A stretch of DNA of 64,000 bases, taken from NCBI RefSeq assembly GCF_034190915.1, contig NW_026947500.1, forward strand, positions 19,838,501-19,902,500, given 5' to 3'. Within the stretch, counting starts at the first letter, position 1. Each line of letters opens with the position of its first letter. The notes below the pieces were generated by a model. It searched no databases. It saw only the letters and a program-made list of their open reading frames with translations, and was not told where the DNA came from. This stretch comes from Cavia porcellus (taxonomy: Eukaryota > Chordata > Mammalia > Rodentia > Caviidae). This document shows positions 1 through 10,800 of this stretch, piece after piece. The translations under genes and the position numbers were made by a program.

Positions 1-221
1 AGCTTTTCATTTACTAAAAAAAAAAAACAAAAAACCTACAGTTAAGCCCCAGTTATGTGATTAGTCCTTTGTTTAACTTTTTGGACAACAAAAGCTTAGG
101 GAAATAATCAAATGTTTAATATATTTCATCATATTAAGTGACAGTAACTGCCCTTGAGGTGCTTGTAGAAGTCTCCTGGAGTAATTGTCACAGATTGCTT
201 GTTGAGGGTGTGAGGGACCTG

Positions 222-359
222 AAAGGTGATGATTTTCAGAACTAGCATAGAGAGTGTGTTTCTGTGGAGAAGGAAGCCTCTCCTCAGCTCAAAGGTGATG
301 ATTTTCAGAACTAGCATAGAGAGTGTGTTTCTGTGGAGAAGGAAGCCTCTCCTCAGCTC
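222..359. repeat. Perfect 69-bp tandem duplication (two copies)
   Basis: Two directly adjacent copies, 222-290 and 291-359, are identical over all 69 bases. Each starts AAAGGTGATGATTTTCAGAA and ends CTCCTCAGCTC. The unit length is a multiple of three, so a minus-strand frame stays open across both copies, but I do not recognise the peptide. The lack of any difference suggests a recent event or a length polymorphism. Confidence 0.95.
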
Positions 360-769
360 AAACCACCTTGATTACTGATTCCACACTCACTGGGGAACTT
401 TTCACTGCTGTAGTTCTGGCGCAATACTACTGAACAGCTCCCATAATGTCACTGAATAAATAGATCATATGCTGCAGAGGTCTATCAATAAATTCTTTTT
501 TTATTTTAAGGTGAAAAGACAATAAAACAATATTACAATTTTAAAACAAGATAATAGGAGATTAACAATGGTTAATATATTGCATGTTGTCATCTTTAAG
601 GCACTGAAGAACTGATCAAACAATATAGGCACAAATTGTTCTTTTCAATGAACAAATAGAAATCAGTAGTGTAATTATCTTAGCTATCTTCTGTTTGTAT
701 ATAATTTTTTCTTTTCCCTTCTTTCTTTTCTCCCTTTCCCCATCCCAATAGTTCTTTCTCATGCAATTT

Positions 770-1830
770 GAATTTTGTTCACGAATTCTCTGCCTAGCCC
801 CATGTCTTCAAGATTTCTATCTACTTGTCTGCCAGTAGATTTAGTGTTTCTGTTCTAATCTTTAGTTCTTTGATCCACTTTGACTTTAGCTTGGTGCATG
901 ATGGTGGACATGTGTCTAGTTTTGGTGTTTGACATGTGGAAAGACAATTTTTCCAGCACTATTTATTAAAGAGGCTTTCTTCTAGTGAACATATTTGGCC
1001 TCTTTGTCAAAGAAAAGTTGACAGAATATCTTTGAAGTTGTTTCTGCATCTTTTAATCTGTTCCACTTGTCCTCAGGTCTAGTTTTTAAAAAAATTTTTT
1101 TTTGCAAGTACCTTGCTGATTTTATCACAGTAGCTTTATAGTGTGATTTCAAGCCAGGGATTGTGATGTCTGCTGCTTGTCTTTGTTGCCCAGAATTGCT
1201 TTACTCTTCTAGGCCTCTTCTGTTTCCAAATGAATTTTGGGAATGTTTTGTCTAGATCTGTTAGGTATGCTGATGGTATTTTGATCATGATTGCATTAAA
1301 TCTGTATAACACTTTGGGGAGTATTCTCTTCAATCTCCTCTTTCAAAGAACTGTAATATTCAATGTACAGATTTTTACTTCCTTTGTTTGATTTATGATT
1401 AGGTATTTCATTTTTGGGGGGATGCTATCAGAAGGGTGTGCTTCTCTGTCAGTGAGTTTGTTGTTTGTTTACAGAAATAATGATTTTAGAATACTACTTT
1501 GTAACCAGCTGTGTTACTGAATTTGCTTATTAAATCTAGAAGACTTTGGTGGAGATTTTGGGGTCTTCTCTGTAGAGGATCATGTCATCTGCAAACAATG
1601 ATAATTGAACTTCTTCCATCCTATTCTTATTCCTTTTATTTCCCTCTCTAATTGCTCTGGATAGTGATTCCAGAACTAAGGTGAATAGGAGGGGTGATAG
1701 TGGACATCCTTATCTTGTTAGATTGAAAGCTTTCAGTTTTTGTCCATTTAGTATAATGTTGGCTGTTGGTTTGTCATAGATGGCTTTTATCAGATTGAGG
1801 TAGAGACCATCTAGTTCATCAAATGAACAG
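770..1830 (-). mobile_element. Old L1 ORF2 fragment, antisense
   Basis: The minus strand reads as the thumb/C-terminal part of L1 ORF2. It contains a stretch beginning ILPKVLYRFNAIMIKIPSAY (about 1333-1136) and a stretch ending [11 protein letters not shown] (about 1919-1710), which lies just before the catalytic FADD region in L1. The order is collinear with the better-preserved copies at 7.2-8.5 and 35.8-37.1 kb. Frames are broken many times, so this is older than those copies. The 5' and 3' limits are approximate. Confidence 0.85.
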
Positions 1831-1873
1831 TTTGTACTTTCGTTGTTTGATTGTTTGATCATTTTTTCATGCA

Positions 1874-1998
1874 TAAATCTTATAATCTGAACAACTACTT
1901 TGAAGATAACACTATGCAATATATTAACTAATGTTAATTTCCTATTATTTTGTTTTGAAATTCTATATCATTGTTTTTATTTTTATTTTTTTGTTAAA
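1874..1998 (+). repeat. Unnamed A/T-rich interspersed repeat, copy 1
   Basis: About 115 bases align by eye with 43672-43818 and with about 33712-33882. Shared landmarks in order are a GGACAACTAyTTTGAA-like block, a run around GTTAACCATTGTT, then TTGTTTTGAAATTCTGT and a T-rich block before an A-rich tail. I do not recognise the family. It could be a short SINE-like retroposon or severely 5'-truncated L1 3' ends. Confidence 0.5.
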
Positions 1999-2009
1999 AG
2001 ACAACAAAC

Positions 2010-4090
2010 TCAGGTTCTGTGTCAGCAGCAAATGTCAAGAGCCTAGTGACGCTTTGCTCGGTTATCTGAGGGTGAGCCTCATTTCCAGACAGAACATCAT
2101 GAAATTCAAAAGAGAAGGAGTGAGGAGAAAAAGGAGCATGGCTGATACCTACTGAATAAAGATGAAGAGCATAAACATAGGAGAAGAAATTCTCATGTCT
2201 ACAAGGAGGACTTTTTTGATCAGATTTTATCAAGCTTGTCTGCCAACTTTTGAAAAGCTGTAGTTAAAAAATAGCAAGAGAGACACCTGGTAACTCTATC
2301 GGGCTCTGAAGCTAACAGCCAACACATTAAGTCCCGGGTGAGGGCACTGATGTTGCGTGATGGAAACACGGAAAACATGACTTCGATCACTTTTGATGTT
2401 CCCATCTTCAATGCTTTGATGACACACGAACAAGTTAAAATAGGATGCGCCCAGAGGCTAGAAAAGTAAAATTTCAGAGTGTTTCTGACTAGCAAGAGTT
2501 AGAAAAACTAATCAAACACCCCTGAACCTACATTGGTACCATGTCTTCCCTGTTTAGCACGTTTGCAGGACATAATGATCGCATTTATGGCAGGGAGTTG
2601 GCACACGCACATAACACATGCTAGTCCTTTTTCATCCCCTGCTCTTCTCATTCCTCCCTGCTCCTCCCAACTGTTGGTCCCCTTCCCATCTGGATCATCA
2701 TGTCTGAGCATTGGTGTCCCATCCCAGATGCACAGAGCACCCAGTCCCTCTCCAGAGAGAAGTCCAGCTGTCCTCTCAGTGCCATGTATTCCTAGCTCAC
2801 ATATTCTCACTGTACCTCCTTCCAAAGCAGTGTTGTTCATCTTCTTAGACTCTCCTGTTTTCCAAGTTCTATCACTGTCCTGATTTGGATTAGCCCTGCT
2901 TGGGAATGCAGACATATCCTGGCCCGAGAGGGAGATGACACTCAGTGGGCTCAACAGTTGAGGGGACAGGGCACCCACACAACTGCTTACAGTTTGTGCC
3001 TGAGCACTTCACACTCATCTTGGCCCTGAGTCCTTCTCTTCTTTCTTCACAGCATCACTTGGAGACCTGTAGCTTCCATGTTCCTTCAGCCCCTGTTTAG
3101 CTGGGGCCTCATGAAAATGTTTGTGTGACAGGTTAATTACGGTATAAGAGGATCATCTCTTCCTCCAAGGGGCCTGCTGCAAGGTTCTCATCTCCACTAA
3201 CTTGCCATGCTGCATCCCCAGTAAGCACAGAACCAGAAGGGCCACTTTAATCTGGATTTACAGATCCTGTACGATAGCCTTGAACTTGAGTGGGTTGTGA
3301 CTGGAACATTCATGGGGTGACACTAGTGGCAGAACCATGCTCAGGTTGCTCTGCGTAACTGTAAACATTTTCATTGTCATTCCAACTCTGATGCCATAGA
3401 AGCAGAGAATAAGTGAGAAAAATCTACATGAAGGAAAACATTTTTGAACACAATAGAGTGGTTGAACAAATTGTATGTAATATTCTGAGTGGCTTGAATC
3501 AAGATTGAATACACTAGAAATAAATAATTGCTCGAATGGTCTCAAACCTTACTAAATTATAGAATAAAAAGGAAATGTTATGACTGGTACACTCTTGGGA
3601 GCCAATCACATAGTTTCACAGGGAAAACAAGAGCTCACCTGATGCCATATTTTTATCATCACAAATCTAGATGGTCACAAATCTAATGGATGCACATTGT
3701 TCTGGTTGATTTCATGCCCAGCTTTTTAAAATATTCCCTGTTTGCTCTTCCTAAGTGCCACTGGTCTGCCTCTATAATTCACATGCACAACAAAGAATGT
3801 TTTACTTGGTGAAATACAAGTCCTTTTCAAAGTGTTGTATATATTTTCTATTTTAGTGCAAATATTAGTTTATTAACTATGTATAAGATTTGACAAAGGA
3901 AATCAGGGCAAAGATAGAATAAGAATTGATTATTAAGGAGAAACTAAAGCAAGTTGGCACTCAGAGTGACATAACATAAGCTGCTGAGTGCCGGAGAGCA
4001 ATTTAGCATTGAGTTCTTGGTAGGCAGAATGAGTGGCAATAACCCCAATCATAAAATCCCCATTGGTGCCCTTTTCTCCCATTGCCTCCT
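2010..4090. other. Unassigned sequence, no gene or repeat recognised
   Basis: About 2 kb with no repeat family or exon that I recognise. Overlapping open frames on both strands at 2508-2978 give peptides without known motifs, are low in sequence bias typical of coding DNA, and are best treated as chance. Confidence 0.5.
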
Positions 4091-4110
4091 CAGCAATCAG
4101 CAGCAGCAAG

Positions 4111-4790
4111 ATGGAGCTGAATGTCTCCTTGTCAGCTACAGGCTGCCAAATTTACAGATGATGAATGCAAACCTAGCTCTCTGTGAGAAGCACTGACCAC
4201 AGAAGTGATGCTCTGAGCGGAGAATGCAAAGCTGATGTGATGTGGATTGGTGGTGGAATCACTAGCAAGGTATCCCTGTGTACACGTCCACAACTGAGTG
4301 AAGAGCATTCTTGCTATAGACCAAGGAGGGCAGGAGAGAGGAAGTGAAAATCCACTCACTGTGGGTGACAAGCTGAGCTTTCAACTTGGTTGCTGTAAGT
4401 AAAGCTATTCCTGAGCTCACTGACACCACTGTACCTCATCAGTTAGGATTCAAAAGAACTAGCAAAATCTGCAACCTCACTCCCTCTAAAGTAGATGGTG
4501 TCCAGCAATATGTGGTCAAAAAGTTCTCAAGGAAGGGAAGGCACCCAGAACCAACACCCAACATTCAGCCTCTTGTCACACTACATATCCTGCAACACAA
4601 ACACTGCTGCACTGCTCTGAAGTGGGCTAAGGAAAGTGAGGAGGAGGAGGCTTTAGAGAGCGCTATACTTTTGACCAAGAGAATGTCAGAACAGATCACA
4701 GAGCGATGCAGAGCCCTCTCTCACAGCTTCTACTTCTAGGACTAAGTCCAGGCAGAAACAAGACTTTTTCAAGAGTAGGAAATAAGCTAA
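4111..4790 (+). pseudogene. RPS6: Processed pseudogene of ribosomal protein S6
   Basis: The parent protein is the 40S ribosomal subunit component eS6. Reading starts at an ATG at 4111 in AAGATGGAGCTGAATGTCTC, which matches the start of the RPS6 coding sequence (Met-Lys-Leu-Asn in the parent, second codon changed here). The 5' half is in broken frames with short deletions. The 3' half (4386-4739) stays open for 117 codons and shows the RPS6 order: a TDTTVP block, a QYVVKK block, a LVT...LQHK block, then a LTKRM block. About seven codons of the parent C-terminal region are missing after that, and the reading ends early, but homology continues through the parent stop and 3' UTR start to about 4790. 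No introns interrupt it, so it is a retrocopy. No poly(A) tail or target duplication remains, so it is old. Numerous substitutions and indels make it nonfunctional. Confidence 0.9.
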
Positions 4791-4799
4791 AATATCTTC

Positions 4800-5829
4800 A
4801 CTAGTTATAGTTTAAGAATACCCCTGTTAATCAAAGGAGAAGCAGTGTGTTTGGGGAGTTAAACTTTAGGAGAACCACAGGCCCATGGCATGATGGAACA
4901 CAGTGCCCCACACTTTCTCTAGGAGAAACACAATTGTGAGTCTGATTGTTTCAAGCCAAATATATCACTGGATGGCATTCTCTGCATGACTGGAAATTCT
5001 TCAAGGTCAGGCTGTGTCCCTGATCCCTGGGTTTAGCAGAGCTCCATCTCCTTACTGAGCAATGGGGACCCTATTTTGTAAAAGGTTTGTTCACGGGATC
5101 TTGAGGCTCTATCATTAGAAGCAACTAATATATTAGTATTCTGTGTTTCTGTTCTGGGCTGTTTATCAGAAAGAATCGCATGTGTGACACAGAGTAAGCC
5201 TGTGATGATGGGAGAAGATTGGGAGTTTACAGGGTAAAGAGCTTCTATTTAGCAAATTCAATTAACCCAAATGGATCCTGATGTTGTCAAAATATCTTGT
5301 TTATCTGTGTTACTCTTTCTATATTTTGGTGAAGGGGAGGGGGACAAAGAAATTTGAAATATGGATATCCTGATGTGTGGCTTTTATCTTTGTCCAGAAT
5401 GTTCAGGCAGGTTTGCAGGTGCCTGGGTTACCTAAGTTATAGGCACACTTGCTGGGTGGCTAAAGTTTTCACAGATGCCAGGGTGTTGGCAACCTTTGGT
5501 GGCAGGGCACATCTAGTTTAAATATTTGGTTTATTCTTTTTGTTAAAGCTGGTCACACGCACTACATGCACCTTGATTGGTTTGGGATATTCATATGCCC
5601 ACTGCCCATCACTTCCATCAAGGAAATACACCAACTTCCAGTGTTTTCTATTATCCCCATCATCAACATCAGCATCAGCATCATTGATGCTTTGCTTCAT
5701 AGGAATATTTAATAAAAACCTATCTTCTTAGGGTTTATAAGCATTATAACACAGTGTTGTTAGCTACAAACACTATGCTATATGGTTTCTAGGTCCAGAT
5801 CTAGTACTGAAGATGGAAGGGTTTCCTTC
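4800..5829. other. Unassigned sequence
   Basis: No exon or repeat family recognised. A short CATCAG/CATCAA-type trinucleotide run at about 5658-5690 makes a 60-codon minus-strand frame rich in Asp, which I regard as spurious. Confidence 0.45.
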
Positions 5830-5912
5830 TAATGTTTTCTGGTGCTGGGATAAAACTTAGGGCCTTTCCTAGGCTCGGCAAGGGTTCTACAATGAGCCAC
5901 ATCCCCAGCCCA
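5830..5912 (-). mobile_element. ID-type SINE, antisense, diverged
   Basis: On the minus strand the end CCACATCCCCAGCCC reads as the ID start (GGGCTGGGGATGTGG), followed by a degraded pol III B-box region and a GCACCAG-like end. No clear target duplication. It is older than the ID copies at 9.5, 30.1 and 43.4 kb. Confidence 0.7.
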
Positions 5913-5929
5913 ATTTCCTCCTGTTCTAA

Positions 5930-6247
5930 GTTCAGTTAATATCACTTCATGCCTACATATTACTATCTATCCATTCATCCATTTTCTTGGAGTTATGTTA
6001 TTCATATATCTTGATTATTGTGAATAATGCTACAATCAATATGGTAATCTAGATATCACATAAGATTCTGATTTCAATCATATGAGGTATACATTGCCAG
6101 AGTGGAAATGTTGACTACTATGGCATTGTGGTTTTTATTTTTTGAGGAACAGTCACACTCTTTCCCATAAAGCTTAGCAGCTGGTGTTTCCACATGCAGT
6201 GAGTAGAGTTTGCTCTTTCACATCTTTTGGAAACTTTGCTTATTTTT
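5930..6247 (-). mobile_element. Ancient L1M 3' portion, antisense (left part)
   Basis: The plus strand carries the familiar antisense L1 3'-end landmarks in order: TCCATTCATCCATTTTC, a TGAATAATGCTACAATCAA block, and TTTTTGAGGAACAGTCACAC. The alignment breaks at 6247 where the younger L1 is inserted and resumes at 10433. Only scattered open frames remain. Confidence 0.8.
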
Positions 6248-9200
6248 TAAAATTTTATTTAAAGAGAAAAAAACAGAAAAGAGGTAGAAATAATACATAA
6301 TTTTTTTAAAAGGTAAGAAATCACTAGTTGATAAATTACATATTGTCCTCTTAGAAATAATTGTTCAGGTTACAAAAGTAAAGTGGACATACAAACAGCA
6401 AGACAGCAAACACTTCTGTTCATGATCCAACAAAAACTTATTAATATGGTTATCAATCCTACACACTTAAACATGCACATAGTTATATCCTTCAGAGCAC
6501 TTTATTTTCCTCTCTTTTTTACAACAGCAATTATACATTTAGGGGGTTATGTTATTCCTACATTTCTTATTACTTTTTACGCTAGAGACACAAAGTGATA
6601 TTTATAAATATGATTCTTATTTATTTCACTCGTGAAGATAGTCTCAAGTTGTCTCCATTTGCCTATGAAGGCCTCAAGATCATCCTTTTTTACAGCTGAG
6701 TAATATACCATTGTATAAAAATCCACATCTTTTTCATCCACTCTGCAGTTGATGGGCATCTTGGTTGTTTCCAAGATTTAGCTATTACAAATTGTGCTGC
6801 TATGAACATGGGGGCACATATATCACTGTGATAGGACCTTTTCAGTTTTTCTGGGAAGATACCCAGGAGGAGAATAGCTGGGTTGAATGGAACTTCCAAT
6901 TCCAGTCTGCTGAGAAATCTCCTTAGTGGTCTCCATAGTTGTTGCACCAGTCCACACTCCCACCAGCAGTGGAGCAGTGTTCCTTTTTCCCCACATCCTC
7001 GCCAACATTTGTTATCAGTTGATTTCTTGCTGGCAGCCATTCTTTCCAGAGTGAGATGAAATCTCAGTGCTGTTTTAATTTGCATTTCTCCAATGACCAG
7101 TGATTGTGAACATTTCTTCATGTATTTATTTGCCATTTGTATATCTTCATCTAAGAACTGTGTGTTCATCTCAGATGCCCATTTTTGGAGAGGGTCTTTG
7201 AATTTGGGGGGCTTGATGTTTTTCAATTCTTTATATGTCCTGGATATAAGTCCTTTGTCTGAGGGATTGATGGCTAAAAATCTTTCCCATTCTGTGAGTT
7301 TTCTTTTCACTCCGTTGGTGATTTCTTTTGAAGTGCAGAAACTTCTCAATAATAAGAGATCCAGTTGTTGACCTTTGAAGTGTTTCCCGGGCAGTTTGCA
7401 TTGTGTTCGTGAATTCTCTGCCTACTTCTATGTCTCCAAGACTTCTACCTACTTTGTCTTCCAGTAGATTTAGTGTTTCTGTTTTAATATTTAGGTTTTT
7501 GATCCATTTAGACCTTAGTTTTGTGCATAGTGAAAGGCATGGATCTAGTTTGGCATGTGGAAAGCCAATTTTTCCAACACCATTTATTAAAGAGGCTATC
7601 CTTCTTCTGGTGAACATGTTGAGCCCTTTTGCCGAATATCAGGTGGCTGAGTGTCTTGCAGTTGAATTTGCATCGTCTAATTTGTTCCATTGGTTCACAG
7701 GTCTATTTCTTTGCCAGTATCATGTTGATTTTATCATTGTGGCTTTGTAGTATAGTTTCAAGTCAGGAATTGGGATGCCTTCTGCCTTGCCTTTGTTGCC
7801 CAGAATTGCCTTTGCTATTCTAAGTTTCTTCTTTTTCCAAATGAATTTTAGGAGTGCTTTCTCTAGATCTATGAGGTATGTTAATGGTATTTTGATTGGA
7901 ATTGCATTAAATCTGTATGACAGTTTTGGGAGTATGGCCATTTTTTACAATGTTGATTCTTCCTAGTGGAGAGCAAGGAATATTCTTCCATTTTCTAATA
8001 TCTTATTCAATCTCCTTTTTTAGCATAGCATAATTTTCAGCATATAGGTCTTTTACATTCTTATGTTTATTCCTAAGTATTTCATTTTTTTATACGCTAT
8101 TGTGAAGGGCAATAGTTCCATAACTTCTCTCTCGGTGAGTTTTTTGTTTGTGTACAGGAATGCTATTGATTTTTGAGCACTGACTTTGTATCCAGCTACA
8201 CTGCTGAATTTATTATCTCAAGTAATCTTTTAATGGAGTTTTTTGGGTCTTCTATGTAGAGTATCATGTCATCTGCAAATAGTGATAATTTAACTTATTC
8301 CTTTCCTATCTTTGTTCCTTTTATTTCTCTCTCTTGTCTGATTGCTCTGGCTACTGCTTCCAGAACTCTATTGAATAAGAATGGTGATAGTGGATATCCT
8401 TGTCTTGTTCCTGATTTTAAAATGAAAGCTTTCAGTTTTTGTTCACTTAGTATAATGTTGGGGGTTGGTTTGTCATAGATGGCCTTTGTAAGGTTGAGGT
8501 ATACATCATATATTCTGAGTTTCTGAAGGTTTTTTTTTTTTTAATCAAGAACATGTGTTGGATTTTATTAAAAGCTTTTTCTGCATCTATTGAGATGACC
8601 ATGTGGTTTTTGTTTTTGGCTCTGTTGCTGTGGTGTATTACATTTATTGATTTGCATATGTTAAACCATTCCTGCATTCCTGGAATGAATCCCACTTGGT
8701 CATGATGTATAATCTTCTTGATGATTTGCTGCATTCTATTTGCCAGTATTTTATTGAGAATCTTTGCATCAATGTTCATTAGTGAGATTGGCCTATAGTT
8801 CTCCTTTTTGGTTGGGTCTTTCTCTGGTTTTGGTATGAGAGTAATACTTGCCTCCAGGAATGATTTAGGGAGGATTTCTTCCTTTTCAATTTCATTGAAG
8901 AGTTTCAGGAGTATTGACATCAAATATTCTCTAAATTTCTTGTAGAATTCAGCTGTGAATCCATCAGGACCTGGGCTTTTCTGTATTGGTAAGTTTTAAA
9001 TTATATTTTCAATTCCAGTTGCTGATATTGAGTTACTCAAAATTGCTATATCTTCTTGGTTGAGGTTTGGTAGTTCATATGTTTTTAGAAATCTGTCCAT
9101 TTCCTCTGTGTTTTCCACTCTGTGAGATTTTCAAAGTATGTATTCATGATCTTATGAATTTCCATGGAATCGATAGTAATTTCCCCCTTTTCAGTCCTTA

Positions 9201-9458
9201 TTGCATGAATTTGTGTTTTTTCTTTCTTTTTCTTTATAAGGTTGGCTAGAGGTTTCTCAATTTTATTTATTCTCTCAGAAAACCAGATTTTTGATTCATT
9301 AATTCTTTGAATTTCTTTTCTTGTTTTTAGTTTCAATTGCATTGATTTCTGCTCTAATCTTTACAATTTCCTCTCTTCTTTGAGCTTTGGGTTTAATTTG
9401 CTCTTCTTTTTCCAGAAGCTTGAGATCAAGCATTAGGTTGTTTATTTGTACTCATTCT

Positions 9459-9466
<8 letters not shown>

Positions 9467-9491
<25 letters not shown>

Positions 9492-9579
9492 GTCTTTTTC
9501 TTTTTTATCAGTACCAGGCATCGAACTCACCCTGCTTGCAAGGCAGGCGCTTATGCCACTGAGCTAAATCCCCAGCCCC
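9467..9579 (-). mobile_element. ID SINE inserted into L1, with 15-bp target duplication
   Basis: A tRNA-derived pol III SINE in antisense. On the plus strand it starts with a poly(T) run and TGTCTTTTTC and ends CCCCAGCCCC (the reverse of the ID start GGGGCTGGGG). The duplication TCATTCTGTTTTCTT is present at 9452-9466 and 9580-9594. The B box is altered by one base and the body has a small deletion, so pol III activity is unlikely. Confidence 0.9.
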
Positions 9580-10159
9580 TCATTCTGTTTTCTTGATATG
9601 CCAATTTATTGCTATATATTTCCCTCTTAAGACAACTTTCATTGCATCCCACAGATTATATTATGTTGTTTCCGCATTTTCATTGAATTGTAGGTATTGT
9701 TTTATTTCTTCTTTAATTTCATCTGCATCTCACTGGTTGTTCAAAAGGTTGTTATTTAATTTCCATGTATTTATGCAGGTTTTACAATTTCTTTTGCCAT
9801 TAATTTCCCATTTCAGTGCACTATGGTCAGATATTACACATGGGATAATTTCAATATCTTTGTAGTTACTTAAGAATGTTTTATGGGATAATATTTGGTC
9901 TATTTTGGAGAATGTCCCATGTTCAGCTGAGAAGAATGTGTATTCTGATGTGGTTGGGTGGAACACTCTGTAAACATCTACTAAGTCCAATTACTCACAG
10001 GTGTGATTCAGTTCTATTATTTCTTTCCTGACTTTTTGGCTAGTTGATCTATCTCTTTGTGACAATGGGTTGTTAAGGTCTCCGTTATAATTGTGTTCTT
10101 GTGTATTTGGTTTTTTTATGACTATTAGTATCTGTCTTATATAGTTGGGTGCTCCTGTA

Positions 10160-10186
10160 TTTGGTATATATATATATATATATATT
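10160..10186. repeat. (AT)n microsatellite inside the L1
   Basis: An uninterrupted TA dinucleotide run within the endonuclease-coding part of the truncated L1, breaking the frame there. Confidence 0.9.
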
Positions 10187-10432
10187 TGTTAGTCCTTCCT
10201 CTTGAGTTTTTCACTAATGAGTATGTAGTGACATTTATCTCTTTTTACTCATTTTAGGTTTGAAGTTCACATTGTCTGCAAATAGATTAGTTAACCCTGC
10301 TTTTTTCTGGGTTCCTGTTGCATGGAATACTGTTTTCCATCCTTTGACTTTTAATCTATGAGTTTCCTTTTGGGTCAGATGTGTTTCTTGTGTATAGCAT
10401 ATTGTGAGATCATGCAAACTTTGCTTATTTTT

Positions 10433-10525
10433 AAATGGATTATGTGTTTCTTGCTCTTCAGTTGTATAAACCCCTTATGTAGTTGAATATTAACCATGTT
10501 AACAGATGCAGTTTGCAAAAGATTG
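10433..10525 (-). mobile_element. Ancient L1M 3' portion, antisense (right part)
   Basis: Continuation of the fragment at 5930-6247 after the younger L1. Landmarks AAATGGATTATGTGTTTC, CTTCAGTTGTATAA and CAGTTTGCAAAA match the antisense end of ancient L1 ORF2, in the right order and at the right spacing once the 4.2-kb insert is removed. Confidence 0.8.
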
Positions 10526-10800
10526 AAAGTAGACTCTTATGTTATACACAAAGGTCATTACATAATGGGTTAAAGACCTAAATGTAAGACCTGAAACCAC
10601 AAAACTCGAAGAGGAAGCCTCATAAAAAATGTTTGACAGTGGTTTTGGACAAGAAATGGGAGTACAGGCAATAAAGTAGATGTATATGAAACGTTAAAAA
10701 CTTTACAAAAAATAGTCAATAAAATGAAATATAATCTATAGGATGAAAGAAAATATTAGCAAAAACATTTTGTATAAACAGAATCTACTGAAGATTTTAC
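10526..10800 (+). mobile_element. Ancient L1M ORF2 end in inverted orientation
   Basis: Plus-strand reading shows the last part of ancient L1 ORF2: GGGTTAAAGACCTAAATGTA, then a GACCTGAAACCACAAAACTC block, then GAAAATATTAGCAAAAACAT. It abuts the antisense part at about 10525, and the two parts meet near the same L1 position (the GCAAA site), which suggests one 5'-inverted insertion. Confidence 0.75.

Larger units (their letters stand above)
6248..10415 (-). mobile_element. 5'-truncated L1, 4.2 kb, with 17-bp target duplication
   Basis: L1 is an autonomous non-LTR retrotransposon. The element runs on the minus strand from an ORF2 endonuclease start near 10417 to an A-rich 3' end at 6248. Target duplications of AAACTTTGCTTATTTTT flank it at 6231-6247 and 10416-10432. 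Visible in order: endonuclease block with QETHLTQKETHRLKVKGW (about 10390-10320), the endonuclease SDHSALK motif (about 9840), reverse transcriptase start (8923-8447, with PKPEKDP and [12 protein letters not shown]), the catalytic FADD (near 8270), and the cysteine-rich C-terminal block [18 protein letters not shown] (about 7000). ORF1, the 5' UTR and the first part of ORF2 are absent. Many frameshifts make it dead. An ID SINE sits inside at 9467-9579. The 3' UTR (6248 to about 6690) is short compared with the copies at 20.3 and 34.0 kb. Confidence 0.92.

Noticed and set aside
129..317. 62-codon minus-strand frame spanning the tandem duplication as a possible S100-like coding remnant
   Set aside because: Only a few scattered residues resembled that family and the surrounding sequence did not continue the match.
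2508..2978. 156-codon minus-strand frame overlapping a 116-codon plus-strand frame
   Set aside because: Neither peptide has a recognisable domain, the frames are antisense to each other, and no splice or promoter context supports a gene.
4132..4371. 79-codon minus-strand frame
   Set aside because: It is antisense to the RPS6 pseudogene.
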